Source: Alphaproteobacteria bacterium (GTDB lineage Bacteria; Pseudomonadota; Alphaproteobacteria; Reyranellales; Reyranellaceae). From it: a stretch of 64,000 nt of DNA. Positions 45,742 to 54,825 of the stretch are shown here, piece by piece (within the stretch, counting starts at the first letter, position 1; every line of letters begins with the position of its first letter). The notes under the pieces are model-generated. The model was not told the DNA's origin. It saw nothing but the letters and a program-made list of their open reading frames with translations, and made no database searches. The stretch covers positions 744,001-808,000 of the forward strand of contig JAHBYP010000001.1 of NCBI GenBank assembly GCA_019635875.1. The letters are read 5' to 3'. Position numbers and translations under genes: made by a program.

Positions 45742-47421
45742 TTACCGTCCCAGGGTGACGACGTAGCCTGGACCGCCTTCGCTGCTGCCGTTGCAGCTCG
45801 AACGCCCCGCGGCGTCGGTCTGGCAGGTCACCGTCGAGGGCGCGTAGGACGTGCCATCGGTGCATTTGAGCGGTTCGCTCTCGCGTATCACCAGCCGGCC
45901 CTGGTCGTCGCGCTGGGCCGTGGCGGGGCCTTCGCAGACCACGCCATTCTTCTGCACGATGCGGGTCTTGCCCTTGCCGTCCTTGTCGAAGGTGTATTGC
46001 GGGCGCACGACATCGTCGCCGCCCTGGGTCGTCAGGTCGGTGTTCGAGCGCCATGTGCCGGCCATGAAGTCGACACCCTTGCCCGGCGGCACCTTGACCG
46101 GCTCGATCGGCTTTTCGGTCGCGGCTGAACCGGGAGGCCGGGCGGGGCCGGCCGGCGGCTTGGCCCCGGCGACATCTGGCTTGGCTGCCGGTGGCCGCGC
46201 CGCATCGGGCTTGGTGGTATCGGGTCGGGCGGCGACGTCGGGTTTCGCCGCCGGCGGCTTGGCGGTGTCGGGTTTGGGCACCGCGGCATCCGGGCGGCGC
46301 GCGTCGGGTCTGGTGACGTCGGGCTTGGTCGGTGCCGTCGCCGTGCGCATGCGGTCGCGATCGACGACCACCGGGCGGCCGTCGGGCCCGAGCTTCGGCT
46401 TGCCGTCCTCATCGACGACGACGCCGTCGGGACGTACCCGGGTCCCGTCGGGCAACACCACGATGTCGGCATCGGCGACCGGACCCGTGGTGCCCGGCAC
46501 CACCACGCGGCCGGTGGCGCCCGGCGCGCAGTCGTTGCGCTTGTCGACGAACTGATCGCGCAGGCGCGCGAGATCGGCCGCGAGCTGCACCTCGCGGTCC
46601 TTCAGCGCGCGCAGCGCCGAATCGTCGACGGCGGCCGTCGTCACCGGACCGGCGGCCGGACGATCAGGAGCCGGCAGGCCGCTATGGCCGTCCCAGGCCC
46701 ATTGCGGCAGGTAGGGCCGCACGTACCAGGCGGCGACGGCCAGGACGATCAGCAGGAACGAGACCACAAGCAGCCATTTCCACCACGCCGGCCCGGCGAC
46801 CGCCGCCGTGCTCGCCAGCACGGCCTCGCGCGGCGGCTCGGCGGCGGGCGGAGGCGGAGGCGTCGTCGATACGGCGGCCGCGGCTGGTGCGGCGGCAACC
46901 GCCGTGGCGGCCGCCACGGGAATCGAAGCGCTTGCCGCCAACGGCAGCATGCCCATGAAGTGCCGCTCGGACTGGCCCTCCTCGGCGAAGCCCCAGAAGG
47001 CGAAGACCGGACGGCCGCCGACGGAGAACAGCGTGTCGCTGCCGGGCGCCACCAGCGCCTCGCGCAGGAGCCGGCCGAAGGCGCGCTCGCCCTCGCCGCG
47101 TCCCTCCGAGTCGAGGCGCGCCACCAGCCGCTCGAGCTCGGGCCTGAGCTCGCTTATGCGACCTTCGAGCGCGCGTCGTTCGCCATCGGAGAGATCGTTC
47201 CAGCCTCGCGCGATGCCGTCGAACGGCGCGTACCAGTCGATCTTGTTGCCGATCTCGTCGACCTGCGGGATGGCGAACAGGTCGGCGTGACGGCCGCCCA
47301 GCCGCGCCTCGACGGCGGCCCGCAGCTGCTGGGCGCGGCGCCACACCGGTTCGCCCGCGACGCCGCGCGCGCCGTAGCGCGACAGGCTGGCGCCGATCAG
47401 GAAAGGTCCGGATGCCATCAA
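45742..47421 (-). CDS. SrfA-like membrane protein
   Basis: 559 aa. The N-terminal domain (1-155) has the SrfA-type segment DLFAIPQVDEIGNKIDWYAP and the closing LFSVGGRPVFAFWGF. A Pro/Ala linker leads to one membrane helix (about 214-233). Beyond it are a short coiled coil (262-285) and a strongly repetitive Lys-Pro-Asp/Arg-Pro-Asp stretch (about 345-430). A C-terminal domain resembles periplasmic lipocalin-like beta sequence (VDFMAGTWRSNTDLT, then CNGSSEGGPGYVVTLGR). The topology is N-in, C-out. Immediately upstream is a second SrfA-like gene with a different C-terminus. Confidence 0.75.
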   Translation of the reverse strand: MMASGPFLIGASLSRYGARGVAGEPVWRRAQQLRAAVEARLGGRHADLFAIPQVDEIGNKIDWYAPFDGIARGWNDLSDGERRALEGRISELRPELERLVARLDSEGRGEGERAFGRLLREALVAPGSDTLFSVGGRPVFAFWGFAEEGQSERHFMGMLPLAASASIPVAAATAVAAAPAAAAVSTTPPPPPAAEPPREAVLASTAAVAGPAWWKWLLVVSFLLIVLAVAAWYVRPYLPQWAWDGHSGLPAPDRPAAGPVTTAAVDDSALRALKDREVQLAADLARLRDQFVDKRNDCAPGATGRVVVPGTTGPVADADIVVLPDGTRVRPDGVVVDEDGKPKLGPDGRPVVVDRDRMRTATAPTKPDVTRPDARRPDAAVPKPDTAKPPAAKPDVAARPDTTKPDAARPPAAKPDVAGAKPPAGPARPPGSAATEKPIEPVKVPPGKGVDFMAGTWRSNTDLTTQGGDDVVRPQYTFDKDGKGKTRIVQKNGVVCEGPATAQRDDQGRLVIRESEPLKCTDGTSYAPSTVTCQTDAAGRSSCNGSSEGGPGYVVTLGR

Positions 47422-47431
47422 TCCCTCCCGC

Positions 47432-49105
47432 TCACTGCGCCGGCGCGCGGCAATGCGCCGGCACCTGCACGCCGGCGGTCGCCTGCGACAGCGCCGCGGT
47501 CACCGCCTGCGCGCTGGTCGCGGGGTAGACGCGGCCGCCGGTGATGGTGGCCAGACACGTCGCTTCGCTGGTGCCGCCGGCGAGATCGATCACGTGGATC
47601 TTCACCTTCGGCCGCATCGCGTGCAGGTGCTGCGCCACGGCGCAGACATTGCCGCCGCACGAATCCTTGCCGTCGGAGAAGACAATGATCACGCCATCGT
47701 CCGACCGCAGCGTGGCGCCGGCCTGCTGCACCGCACGCGCCAGCGGCGTGCCGCCGCGCGCGACGGTCCCTTGGATGCGGCCGACCAGCTCGCCGCGCTG
47801 GCCGGCACCGAAGAAGCCGTGGTCCTGGATCGTGCGACAATCATCGAACACCATGTAACCGACATCGACGTCGCCCGGCAGGCGCGGGATGATGCGCGAC
47901 GCCGCCTGCTTGGCGTCGTCGATGCGCTTCTGGCCCGGACCGCGCGTCATGGCGCGGAACTCCATGATGGCGCCGCGATCGCCCATGCGCGCGCGCCGCA
48001 ACAGATGGTCCTCCTGCATGGTGGTGAAGCCACTGGGCAGGTTCATGCTGTCGGAGCCGTCGAGCACGACCATCACCTCGGTGCGGGGCCGGCCGGCGGC
48101 CGCCGGCGCCGGGCAGTCGGCGGCCTTGCGTGCCGGCGGCTTGACCACCGCGGCCTTCACCGGCGGCGCGGACGCAGCGGGCGCCACGGGCGGCAGCGGC
48201 GCGCTGGCCATGGCGGGTGGCCTGGCTTCGGGTGGCGGCGGCGGCGGGGTTGGCGGCGGGCAGAGTTCCACCGCGCGCCGCGCGCTCTCGCGCAGCGAAG
48301 CAAGCTCGACACCGAGGTTGCGCTCGCGCGCCTGCAACTCGCGCAGCTCGTCGGTCAGCTTCGTGGTCTGGTCGCGGCCGACCGGAATTATCGAGCGCGT
48401 CATCTGCCGCTGCGGCGGCGCTTCGCGGAAGATGCTGACCGCCGGGTCGACCGGCGTGCAGCCGCGCAGCAGCCACGACGCGATCAGCAGCAGGATGATG
48501 GCCAGCAGGCCGACGAGCAGGGCACGTCCCCAGGGGAAGGCCGCGCTCGCCGGCAGCACGGCGGCACCGGCGGCCATCGGCGGTGGCGGCAATGTCGCCG
48601 GTGCCATCGCTGCGACCGGCAGCGCCGCTGCGGCCGGCAGCATCGGCGGCGGCAATACTGCGCCCGCGGCCTCCGGCTCATAGCCCCAGCAAATGATCAC
48701 CGGCTGGTCGCCGACCAGGAAGAGATATTCGTTGGACGGACGGCGCACCGCGAGATGCAGGGCCTTGCCCAGCAGGCGCACGTCCTCCGTATCACCGGCC
48801 TCGAAGCGCTGGGCCAGCACCTCGATGTCGCTGCGCAGGCGCTCGACCTCGTCGAGCACGCCCTGCTGGCGTTCGGCCGGCAGGGCGCCGAGCGGAACGG
48901 CATCGGCACCCGCGTCCGAGTACCAGTCGATGGCGCGGCCGAGATCGTGGGCCACCGGCTCGGCCAGCAGCGACGCGTGACGCGGTCCCAGCCGCCGCCG
49001 GATGGCGCCGCGAATCTGTTCCTGGGCGTGGTGCAGAGGCTCGCCACGCACGCCCAACGGCCGCACTCCCGTGAGCGTCGTCCTGACCAGCGTGCTGTGG
49101 TTCAC
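47432..49105 (-). CDS. SrfA-like membrane protein fused to a vWA domain
   Basis: 557 aa. The N-terminal SrfA-type domain (1-145: SLLAEPVAHDLGRAIDWYSD, and YLFLVGDQPVIICWGYEPE) is clearly related to the downstream neighbour. One membrane helix lies at about 194-213, then a coiled coil (247-280) and a Pro-rich linker. The C-terminal vWA domain has a perfect MIDAS: DGSDS (349-353), Thr in RGGTPLA and Asp in FSDGKDS. A metal-dependent adhesion or assembly role in the periplasm is inferred. It is the first gene of the six-gene block, 10 bp before the next. Confidence 0.82.
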   Translation of the reverse strand: MNHSTLVRTTLTGVRPLGVRGEPLHHAQEQIRGAIRRRLGPRHASLLAEPVAHDLGRAIDWYSDAGADAVPLGALPAERQQGVLDEVERLRSDIEVLAQRFEAGDTEDVRLLGKALHLAVRRPSNEYLFLVGDQPVIICWGYEPEAAGAVLPPPMLPAAAALPVAAMAPATLPPPPMAAGAAVLPASAAFPWGRALLVGLLAIILLLIASWLLRGCTPVDPAVSIFREAPPQRQMTRSIIPVGRDQTTKLTDELRELQARERNLGVELASLRESARRAVELCPPPTPPPPPPEARPPAMASAPLPPVAPAASAPPVKAAVVKPPARKAADCPAPAAAGRPRTEVMVVLDGSDSMNLPSGFTTMQEDHLLRRARMGDRGAIMEFRAMTRGPGQKRIDDAKQAASRIIPRLPGDVDVGYMVFDDCRTIQDHGFFGAGQRGELVGRIQGTVARGGTPLARAVQQAGATLRSDDGVIIVFSDGKDSCGGNVCAVAQHLHAMRPKVKIHVIDLAGGTSEATCLATITGGRVYPATSAQAVTAALSQATAGVQVPAHCRAPAQ

Positions 49106-49244
49106 CGTGAACGTTCCCGTCGCGTCGCCGGGCGCGTGGTTCCTCCACCACAGCCCGGCCTAGAGGCCGAAAGTGGCTGGGGAATCGGGCGAAATGGCGG
49201 CGTCGTTGGCCATCCTCTCGACATCAGCGTCCCTGCGAGGGCGG

Positions 49245-49946
49245 CTACATGTCGAGCCAGCGCAGCAGGGCGGCGTTGACCGATGCCGGTTGCTCCATGG
49301 TCGACAGATGCCCGCACTCCTCGACGATTTCGAGGACGGCGCCGGGTATCGCCGCGGCGATCTCCTGCGACATGGCCAGCGGCGTGGCCGAATCCTCGCG
49401 ACCGCACAGCACCAGGGTGGGGCAGGTGATGGCCGCGAGCGATGGCCGGCTGTCGACGCGTTGCAGCAATGCGCGCTCCTGGCGCAGATAGGTCGCCGCG
49501 CCGACGCGCCTGATCATCTTCAGCACGCGGTCGACCAGGGCTTCGTCGGCCAGCCGGGTGAGCGGGATGAAACGCGAGAGCTGCAGTCCGATCATCACGT
49601 CGACATGGCCGTTGGCCACCAGCCGCATGCGCCCTTCGCGCACCCGGCGCTCGTCGGCCAGGATATTGCGCGCGTTGGTGTCGAGGAGCGCCAGCCGGCT
49701 CACCCGCGCCGGCTGCTGGCGCATGATCTCGAAGGCGATGATGCCGCCCATCGACAGGCCGCACAGCGCGAACCGCCTCGGCGCGGCATCGAGGATGGCG
49801 CGCGCGATGGCTGGCAGCGTGTCGTGCCTGGCCTGCTCCATGGCGATGTTGACATCGGCGTACGCGGCCAGCGCCGGGACCTGGTCGCGATAGAGGTCCT
49901 CGTCGCACAACACACCCGGCACCAGGATCAGTGGTTCTTTGGCCAC
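49245..49946 (-). CDS. Alpha/beta fold hydrolase
   Basis: 233 aa from the GTG at 49946, which follows a gggagacga site. LILVPGVLCDEDLYRDQ is the oxyanion strand, CGLSMGGIIAFE carries the nucleophile Ser, GREDSATP the acid and CGHLSTMEQP the His. It resembles small carboxylesterases/lactonases such as 3-oxoadipate enol-lactonase-like proteins. It lies 139 bp before the Srf block on the same strand; the gap shows no clear terminator, so co-expression is possible. Confidence 0.88.
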   Translation of the reverse strand: MAKEPLILVPGVLCDEDLYRDQVPALAAYADVNIAMEQARHDTLPAIARAILDAAPRRFALCGLSMGGIIAFEIMRQQPARVSRLALLDTNARNILADERRVREGRMRLVANGHVDVMIGLQLSRFIPLTRLADEALVDRVLKMIRRVGAATYLRQERALLQRVDSRPSLAAITCPTLVLCGREDSATPLAMSQEIAAAIPGAVLEIVEECGHLSTMEQPASVNAALLRWLDM

Positions 49947-50044
49947 CCGCTCGTCTCCCCCGATCGGGCCGGAGCCTAGTCGCTGATGCAGGGGCGGGGA
50001 AGCGCTGCTTGCATGCCGGTATGGTGTCGGGCAAGGGACGCGGC

Positions 50045-50905
50045 ATGAGCGCAATCGCCTTGTCCCTGCTCGCCGCCGCGATCTACGGCGCCGGCGATTT
50101 CGTCGGCGGCCTGGCCGCGCGCCGTGTCTCGGCTCTGTTCGTGGTCGGCGTCGGCCAGGTCGTGGGCCTGCTCGGCCTCGCCGCGGCTTTGCCGCTGTTC
50201 CCGGCAGATCAGGTGCGGCCCGACGACCTTTGGTGGGGCGCCGCCAGCGGCCTGTCGACGGCCATTGGCATCACGCTGCTCTACCAGGCGCTGGCCACCG
50301 GCCGCATGAGCGTTGTGGCGCCGATCACCGCACTCTGCGCGCTGGCGGTGCCGGTAGTCTTCGCCTTCGTGGTCGGCCTCGCGGTCGCTCCGCTGGCGGC
50401 CGCGGGCATCGGCGTCGCGGCCATCGCCGTGGCGCTGATCTGCCGCGAACCGGACCTCGCCGAGGTCTTGCGGACCTCGACCTCTCGCGCCGTCGCCCTC
50501 GCCGTCGCCGCGGGGCTGGGCATCGGCGTGTTCTACGTCACCATGGGTCGCACAGATCCAGCCTCGGGCCTGTGGCCGCTGGTGGCGGCGCGCGGCGTGT
50601 CGACCGGGCTGTTCGCCGTGGTCGCGCTCGCCATGCTGCCTCGCTGGCGGCAGGCCGACGCGCCGGCGGCCGTGCTTTGGCGATGGGCGGCTCTCTGCGG
50701 TCTGTTCGACAGCGCCGCCAACGCGCTCTACCTGATGGCCAGCCACGAGGGCAACCTGGCGGTCGTCGCCACGCTGACCTCGCTCTATCCCGCCAGCACG
50801 GTGTTCCTGGCCGCCGTGGCGCTCGGCGAACGGCTGCGGCTGGCCCAGATTGCCGGTTTGGGCCTGGCAACCCTGGCAGTGGTGATGATCGTTCTGGGCC
50901 GGTAA
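50045..50905 (+). CDS. EamA/DMT family transporter
   Basis: 286 aa, ten predicted membrane helices in two EamA repeats (about 1-135 and 148-284). Typical segments are LSLLAAAIYGAGDFVGGLAA at the start, LLYQALATGRMSVVAPITAL at the end of repeat one and ASHEGNLAVVATLTSLYPAS in repeat two. Such carriers export or import small metabolites; the substrate is not predictable. It diverges from the hydrolase gene and ends 36 bp before the OpgC-like gene. Confidence 0.92.
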   Translation: MSAIALSLLAAAIYGAGDFVGGLAARRVSALFVVGVGQVVGLLGLAAALPLFPADQVRPDDLWWGAASGLSTAIGITLLYQALATGRMSVVAPITALCALAVPVVFAFVVGLAVAPLAAAGIGVAAIAVALICREPDLAEVLRTSTSRAVALAVAAGLGIGVFYVTMGRTDPASGLWPLVAARGVSTGLFAVVALAMLPRWRQADAPAAVLWRWAALCGLFDSAANALYLMASHEGNLAVVATLTSLYPASTVFLAAVALGERLRLAQIAGLGLATLAVVMIVLGR

Positions 50906-50941
50906 GCTTGGGGCAGGAGCAGGAGCCAAGCGGAGCCTGAT

Positions 50942-52114
50942 GTGAGCGGCGCGACTGGCATGGCAGCGACCGGCAGCGGGCGCGACTTGCGTCTCGACTT
51001 CTTTCGCGGCCTGGCGCTGTGGTTCATCTTCGTCGACCACATTCCCAACAACATCGTCAGCTGGTTGACGATGAGGAACTACGGCTTCAGCGACGCGACC
51101 GAGGTCTTCGTCTTCATCTCGGGCTACACCGCCGTCATCGCCTACAGCGGGATCATGGCGCGGCGCGGCTGGCTGCTGGCGTCGGCGCGCATCGTGCGGC
51201 GCGTCTGGCAGCTCTACGTCGCGCATCTGGTGCTGTTGGTCGCCTTCATCGCCCAGATCGCCTATTTCGCCGTGACGCATGAAAAGAAGGCGCTGATCGC
51301 CGAAATGAATCTGCTGGGCCTGATGGAGGAGCCGTTCGGCGCCTTCGTCGATGCCATTTTGCTGAAGTTCCGGCCGATCAACCTCGATGTGCTGCCACTC
51401 TACATCGTCCTGCTGGCAAGCCTGCCAGCGGCGCTGGCGGCGCTCCTGCGCTGGCCCTGGGCGGTGCTGGCCGGTTCGCTGGTGCTCTATATCCTGAGCC
51501 GCATCTTCAACTGGAACCTGCCGGCCACACCCGGCGACAACGTCTGGTTCTTCAACCCCTTCGCATGGCAGCTTCTATTCTACCTGGGCGCCTCGTTCGC
51601 CGCGGCCGGCCGCATGGGTGAACGACTGGCGCCGATTCGCCGCTGGCTGCTGCCTGCGGCGCTGGCCTACTTTGCGTTCAGCTTCTTCATCGTAATGACT
51701 TGGCAATTCAAGATGTTGGCGCAACTTGTGCCGGACTGGCTTGGGCGCCAGATCTACCCGATCGACAAGACCAACGTGGATGTACTTCGGATAGTGCATA
51801 TTCTTGCGCTAGCCTATATTGTTCAAACGTTCATTCCGGTCGGCGCGGAGTGGTTGCGCTGGCGGCTGATCGAACCATTGCGGCGATGCGGTGAGCATTC
51901 TCTCCAGGTGTTTTGCCTCGGTACCTTCCTCTCGTTCACCGCGCATCTGGTGACGGAGCACTATCGCAATGCCATCTGGTCGCAGATATTCGTCAGCGTG
52001 GTGGGCATCCTGATCATGATTGCCTTCGCCCATACGGCGCACTGGTACAAAAGAAGCGAATCGTCGCCGACGCGCACGCGCGTCGCCGTGGCGGCGGGAG
52101 CGGGGGATGGCTGA
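50942..52114 (+). CDS. OpgC-domain membrane protein
   Basis: 390 aa, GTG start. About ten helices, opening RDLRLDFFRGLALWFIFVDH, the hallmark of OpgC (PF10129). OpgC proteins add succinyl or related groups to periplasmic glucans, using a cytosolic acyl donor. A central patch (about codons 235-300; 51640-51850) is less GC-rich than the rest. The last codons overlap the ribosome site and start of the SGNH hydrolase gene by 8 bp, which suggests the two act on the same polymer. Confidence 0.92.
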   Translation: MSGATGMAATGSGRDLRLDFFRGLALWFIFVDHIPNNIVSWLTMRNYGFSDATEVFVFISGYTAVIAYSGIMARRGWLLASARIVRRVWQLYVAHLVLLVAFIAQIAYFAVTHEKKALIAEMNLLGLMEEPFGAFVDAILLKFRPINLDVLPLYIVLLASLPAALAALLRWPWAVLAGSLVLYILSRIFNWNLPATPGDNVWFFNPFAWQLLFYLGASFAAAGRMGERLAPIRRWLLPAALAYFAFSFFIVMTWQFKMLAQLVPDWLGRQIYPIDKTNVDVLRIVHILALAYIVQTFIPVGAEWLRWRLIEPLRRCGEHSLQVFCLGTFLSFTAHLVTEHYRNAIWSQIFVSVVGILIMIAFAHTAHWYKRSESSPTRTRVAVAAGAGDG

Positions 52115-52889
52115 GTTCCGAGCCTGGATGCGCCGCGGCGCGATGGGGCTGCTGGTGTTGCTGGTGGCGGCGAGCGTTGTCGAGGCGCGCAACATGTCCG
52201 CCTGCAAGACCGACGGGCCACTGCTCGACCTCGGCATCACGCTCGACGCCACGCACAAGGCGGCGACGGAGCGCAAGCAGGTGCGCATCGTCGCCATCGG
52301 CTCGTCCTCGACTCAGGGCTACGGCGCGGCGCCGGGCAACTCCTATCCGGCCCAGGTGATGAAGCGGCTCGGCGAGACCCTGAAGGGCGTCGAGATCGTC
52401 GTCTTCAATCGCGGCGTCGGTGGCCAGGATACCGACGCGATGGCCGATCGCATCGAGCGCGACGTGATCGCCGAGAAGCCCGATCTCGTTATCTTCCAGG
52501 CCGGCACCAATGCCGCGCTGCGGCGCATTCCGGTAGAGCGCTTCGCGCGCCGGCTCGACGTCGCTGTCGAGCGCTCGCGCGCCGGGGGGGCCGACGTCGT
52601 GCTGATGGACCTGCAGTACGCGCCCGCGGTGATCTCGCTGCCTGACGAGGACATCTATGTCGGCGCGATGCGCGAAGCGGCGTCGCGGCACGGCGTCGGC
52701 CTGTTCCAGCGCTTCAACATCACAAGATCCTGGTACGACAGGGACAATATGAGCTGGTCGGACTTCATGACCAGCGACGGCCTGCACCTCAACGACTTCG
52801 GTCAGAAGTGCATCGGCAAGCTGCTCGCCAAGGCGATCGAGCGCATCGTCATCGCCCGTGCCACCGGCGCGATGCAGCCCAAGCGCTAA
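52107..52889 (+). CDS. Exported SGNH/GDSL hydrolase
   Basis: 260 aa with a signal peptide ending VVEA. Block I is AIGSSSTQGYG, with Ser67 as nucleophile; the usual Asp of GDS is replaced by Ser. Block II is NRGVGGQD, block III QAGTNAA with Asn135, block V DGLHLNDFG with Asp and His. These enzymes are esterases, often O-acetyl- or succinyl-esterases of polysaccharides. The 8-bp overlap with the OpgC gene and the periplasmic location suggest editing of glucan substituents. Confidence 0.9.
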   Translation: MAEFRAWMRRGAMGLLVLLVAASVVEARNMSACKTDGPLLDLGITLDATHKAATERKQVRIVAIGSSSTQGYGAAPGNSYPAQVMKRLGETLKGVEIVVFNRGVGGQDTDAMADRIERDVIAEKPDLVIFQAGTNAALRRIPVERFARRLDVAVERSRAGGADVVLMDLQYAPAVISLPDEDIYVGAMREAASRHGVGLFQRFNITRSWYDRDNMSWSDFMTSDGLHLNDFGQKCIGKLLAKAIERIVIARATGAMQPKR

Positions 52890-52958
52890 AGCACCTCTCG
52901 AAATCGTCGGCGTTTTCCGCGACATTGTCCGGCGCACACATATGCGGAGGGTAACGCC

Positions 52959-53735
52959 ATGGCGCGTCGCTTCGTCGACCTGTCGATCTTTCTCGAGAAC
53001 GACGTGATCTCCGATCCGCCGCCGTTCGGCCCGAAGATCGAATACATGAAGCACGAGAACACGGTCGGCCAGATTGCAGGCTTCTTTCCCGGGCTGAAGC
53101 CCGAAGACATGCCGGACGGCGCCGGCTGGGCGGTCGAGACGGTGCGGCTCAGCACGCACAACGGCACGCATCTCGACGCGCCCTACCACTTCCATCCGAC
53201 GATGAACCGCGGTGAGCGCGCCATCACCATCGACGAGGTGCCGCTGGAATGGTGCTTCCAGCCCGGCGTGAAGCTCGACTTCCGTCACAAGCCCGACGGC
53301 TACGTGCTGCAGGCCGCCGACATTGAGGGCGAGCTCAAGCGCATCGGCCATGAGCTCAAGCCGCTGGAGATCGTCGTCGTCAACACCGCCGCCGGCGGAC
53401 GTTACGGCCGCGACGACTACGTCAACTCGGGCTGCGGCATGGGCTATGACGCCACCATGTACCTGCTGGAGCGCGGCGTGCGCCTGACCGGCACCGACGC
53501 CTGGAGCTGGGACGCGCCGTTCTACTTCACGGCCCAGAAATACGCCGAGACCAAGGATCCCTCGATCATCTGGGAAGGCCACAAGGCCGGTCGCCACATC
53601 GGCTATTGCCATCTCGAGAAGCTGCACAACCTCGAGGCGCTGCCGCCGGACGGCTTCATGATCTCCTGCTTTCCGCACAAGATCCGCGGCGCCTCGGCCG
53701 GCTGGACGAGGGCGGTGGCGATCTTCGAGGAGTGA
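52959..53735 (+). CDS. Cyclase family protein (kynurenine-formamidase-like)
   Basis: 258 aa. The metal motif HNGTHLDAPYHF at about 67-78 is diagnostic for the cyclase/KynB fold (HxGTHxDxPxH). DLSIFLENDVISDPP is the usual N-terminal strand. Family members hydrolyse N-formylkynurenine or cyclic amides such as isatin. Absence of kynurenine genes nearby leaves the substrate open. A good ggaggg site precedes the ATG. Confidence 0.92.
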   Translation: MARRFVDLSIFLENDVISDPPPFGPKIEYMKHENTVGQIAGFFPGLKPEDMPDGAGWAVETVRLSTHNGTHLDAPYHFHPTMNRGERAITIDEVPLEWCFQPGVKLDFRHKPDGYVLQAADIEGELKRIGHELKPLEIVVVNTAAGGRYGRDDYVNSGCGMGYDATMYLLERGVRLTGTDAWSWDAPFYFTAQKYAETKDPSIIWEGHKAGRHIGYCHLEKLHNLEALPPDGFMISCFPHKIRGASAGWTRAVAIFEE

Positions 53736-53773
53736 TGGGAATGCCGGCGGGGCACCGGCGCTCCCTATGACGA

Positions 53774-54337
53774 CTACGCCAGCGGCTCGGGTTCGCCCGT
53801 CGGTACGTTGATCTGGAAGACGTTGAGCGTCATCGATACCAGCATGTAGTAGCCGCTGACGCCGACCAGATCGACCACGCCCTGCTCGCCGAAGGCGTCG
53901 ATGGCGCGCTTGTAATTGACGTCGGACACGCGATTGGTGGCGAGGTACTCGCTGACGAAGTCGTAGACCACGCGCTCGACCTCGCGCTTGAACGGCGGCG
54001 ACTGCCAGGTGCGCACCGCTTCGACGATCTCCGGCGCCAGCCCCGCTTCCTTCGCCAGCCGCGCGTGGGCGTAGAACTCGAACTGGGCCTTGAAGCGGCG
54101 GCCGACCAGCAGGATGGCGAGCTCGCTGAGATCCTTGGGCAGCGAGTTGTCGAAGCGGCAGTACTCGCCGAGCTTCTGCGCGCGATCGGCCAGCACCGGG
54201 CTGCGCAGCCACGGCTCGAAGGGCCCGCGCAATCCACCGCGCGGCCCCTTGATGATGCCGTCGGCGACCTGCTTCTGCTCCGGCGTAAGCCTGTCGAGGT
54301 CGAGCGGCGCGAGGCGGGGCGTCTGGCTCATCGGCAT
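53774..54337 (-). CDS. Carboxymuconolactone decarboxylase family protein
   Basis: 187 aa. The AhpD-like helical core includes LSELAILLVGRRFKAQFEFYAHARLAKEAGL. The CxxC of peroxidase-type members is absent and the position reads Glu-Phe-Tyr-Ala-His. This matches the CMD proteins that act as decarboxylases or are of unknown function, rather than AhpD. It is convergent with the cyclase gene. Confidence 0.88.
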   Translation of the reverse strand: MPMSQTPRLAPLDLDRLTPEQKQVADGIIKGPRGGLRGPFEPWLRSPVLADRAQKLGEYCRFDNSLPKDLSELAILLVGRRFKAQFEFYAHARLAKEAGLAPEIVEAVRTWQSPPFKREVERVVYDFVSEYLATNRVSDVNYKRAIDAFGEQGVVDLVGVSGYYMLVSMTLNVFQINVPTGEPEPLA

Positions 54338-54345
54338 GACTCCTT

Positions 54346-54825
54346 CTACGGACAGTTGGCATCACCCTGGCGGGTGCGGTCGGGATCGGTGAACAGCGCG
54401 TCGAGCATGCGGCCCGACACGGCGAAGGTGGCGGCCGGCGCTACGACGCAGGCGGCGCGCGCCGACCACAACGCCTCGGCCGAGCCCGGACGATGCACGG
54501 ACATCGTCATGCGCAGCACGTCGGTGGCGGCCGCGATCGTCGCTGCCTTGGCCAGCGCGTCGCGCGCGATCGGTCGCGGATAGAACACCGACAGGATCAG
54601 GACGTGGCCGCCGCTGGCGCCGACGGCATTGCCGCGCCGCGTCAGGCGCTCCATGACCTGGCCGCGCAGCTCGCGGCCAAGCTCGCTCTGGCCGCTCAGC
54701 TCGACGGCGATCTTGCCCGGCGGGATCGGCTGCCTGGCGGCGATCTCGAAGCGGCCAGGCGCCTGCGCCGCCGCCGCCGTGGCAAGGATCAGCAGCGTCG
54801 CCGCGCCGGCAATGGGGCGGATCAT
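54346..54825 (-). CDS. Exported protein of unknown function, paralogue 2
   Basis: 159 aa with signal peptide ending ATAAAAQA. The mature part (PPGKIAVELSGQSELGRELR, SGGHVLILSVFYPRP, LWSARAACVV, ending DANCP) is clearly homologous to the product of the upstream gene. Two conserved Cys may form a disulfide. No known family recognised. Its start overlaps the stop of the paralogue by 4 bp. Confidence 0.75.
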   Translation of the reverse strand: MIRPIAGAATLLILATAAAAQAPGRFEIAARQPIPPGKIAVELSGQSELGRELRGQVMERLTRRGNAVGASGGHVLILSVFYPRPIARDALAKAATIAAATDVLRMTMSVHRPGSAEALWSARAACVVAPAATFAVSGRMLDALFTDPDRTRQGDANCP

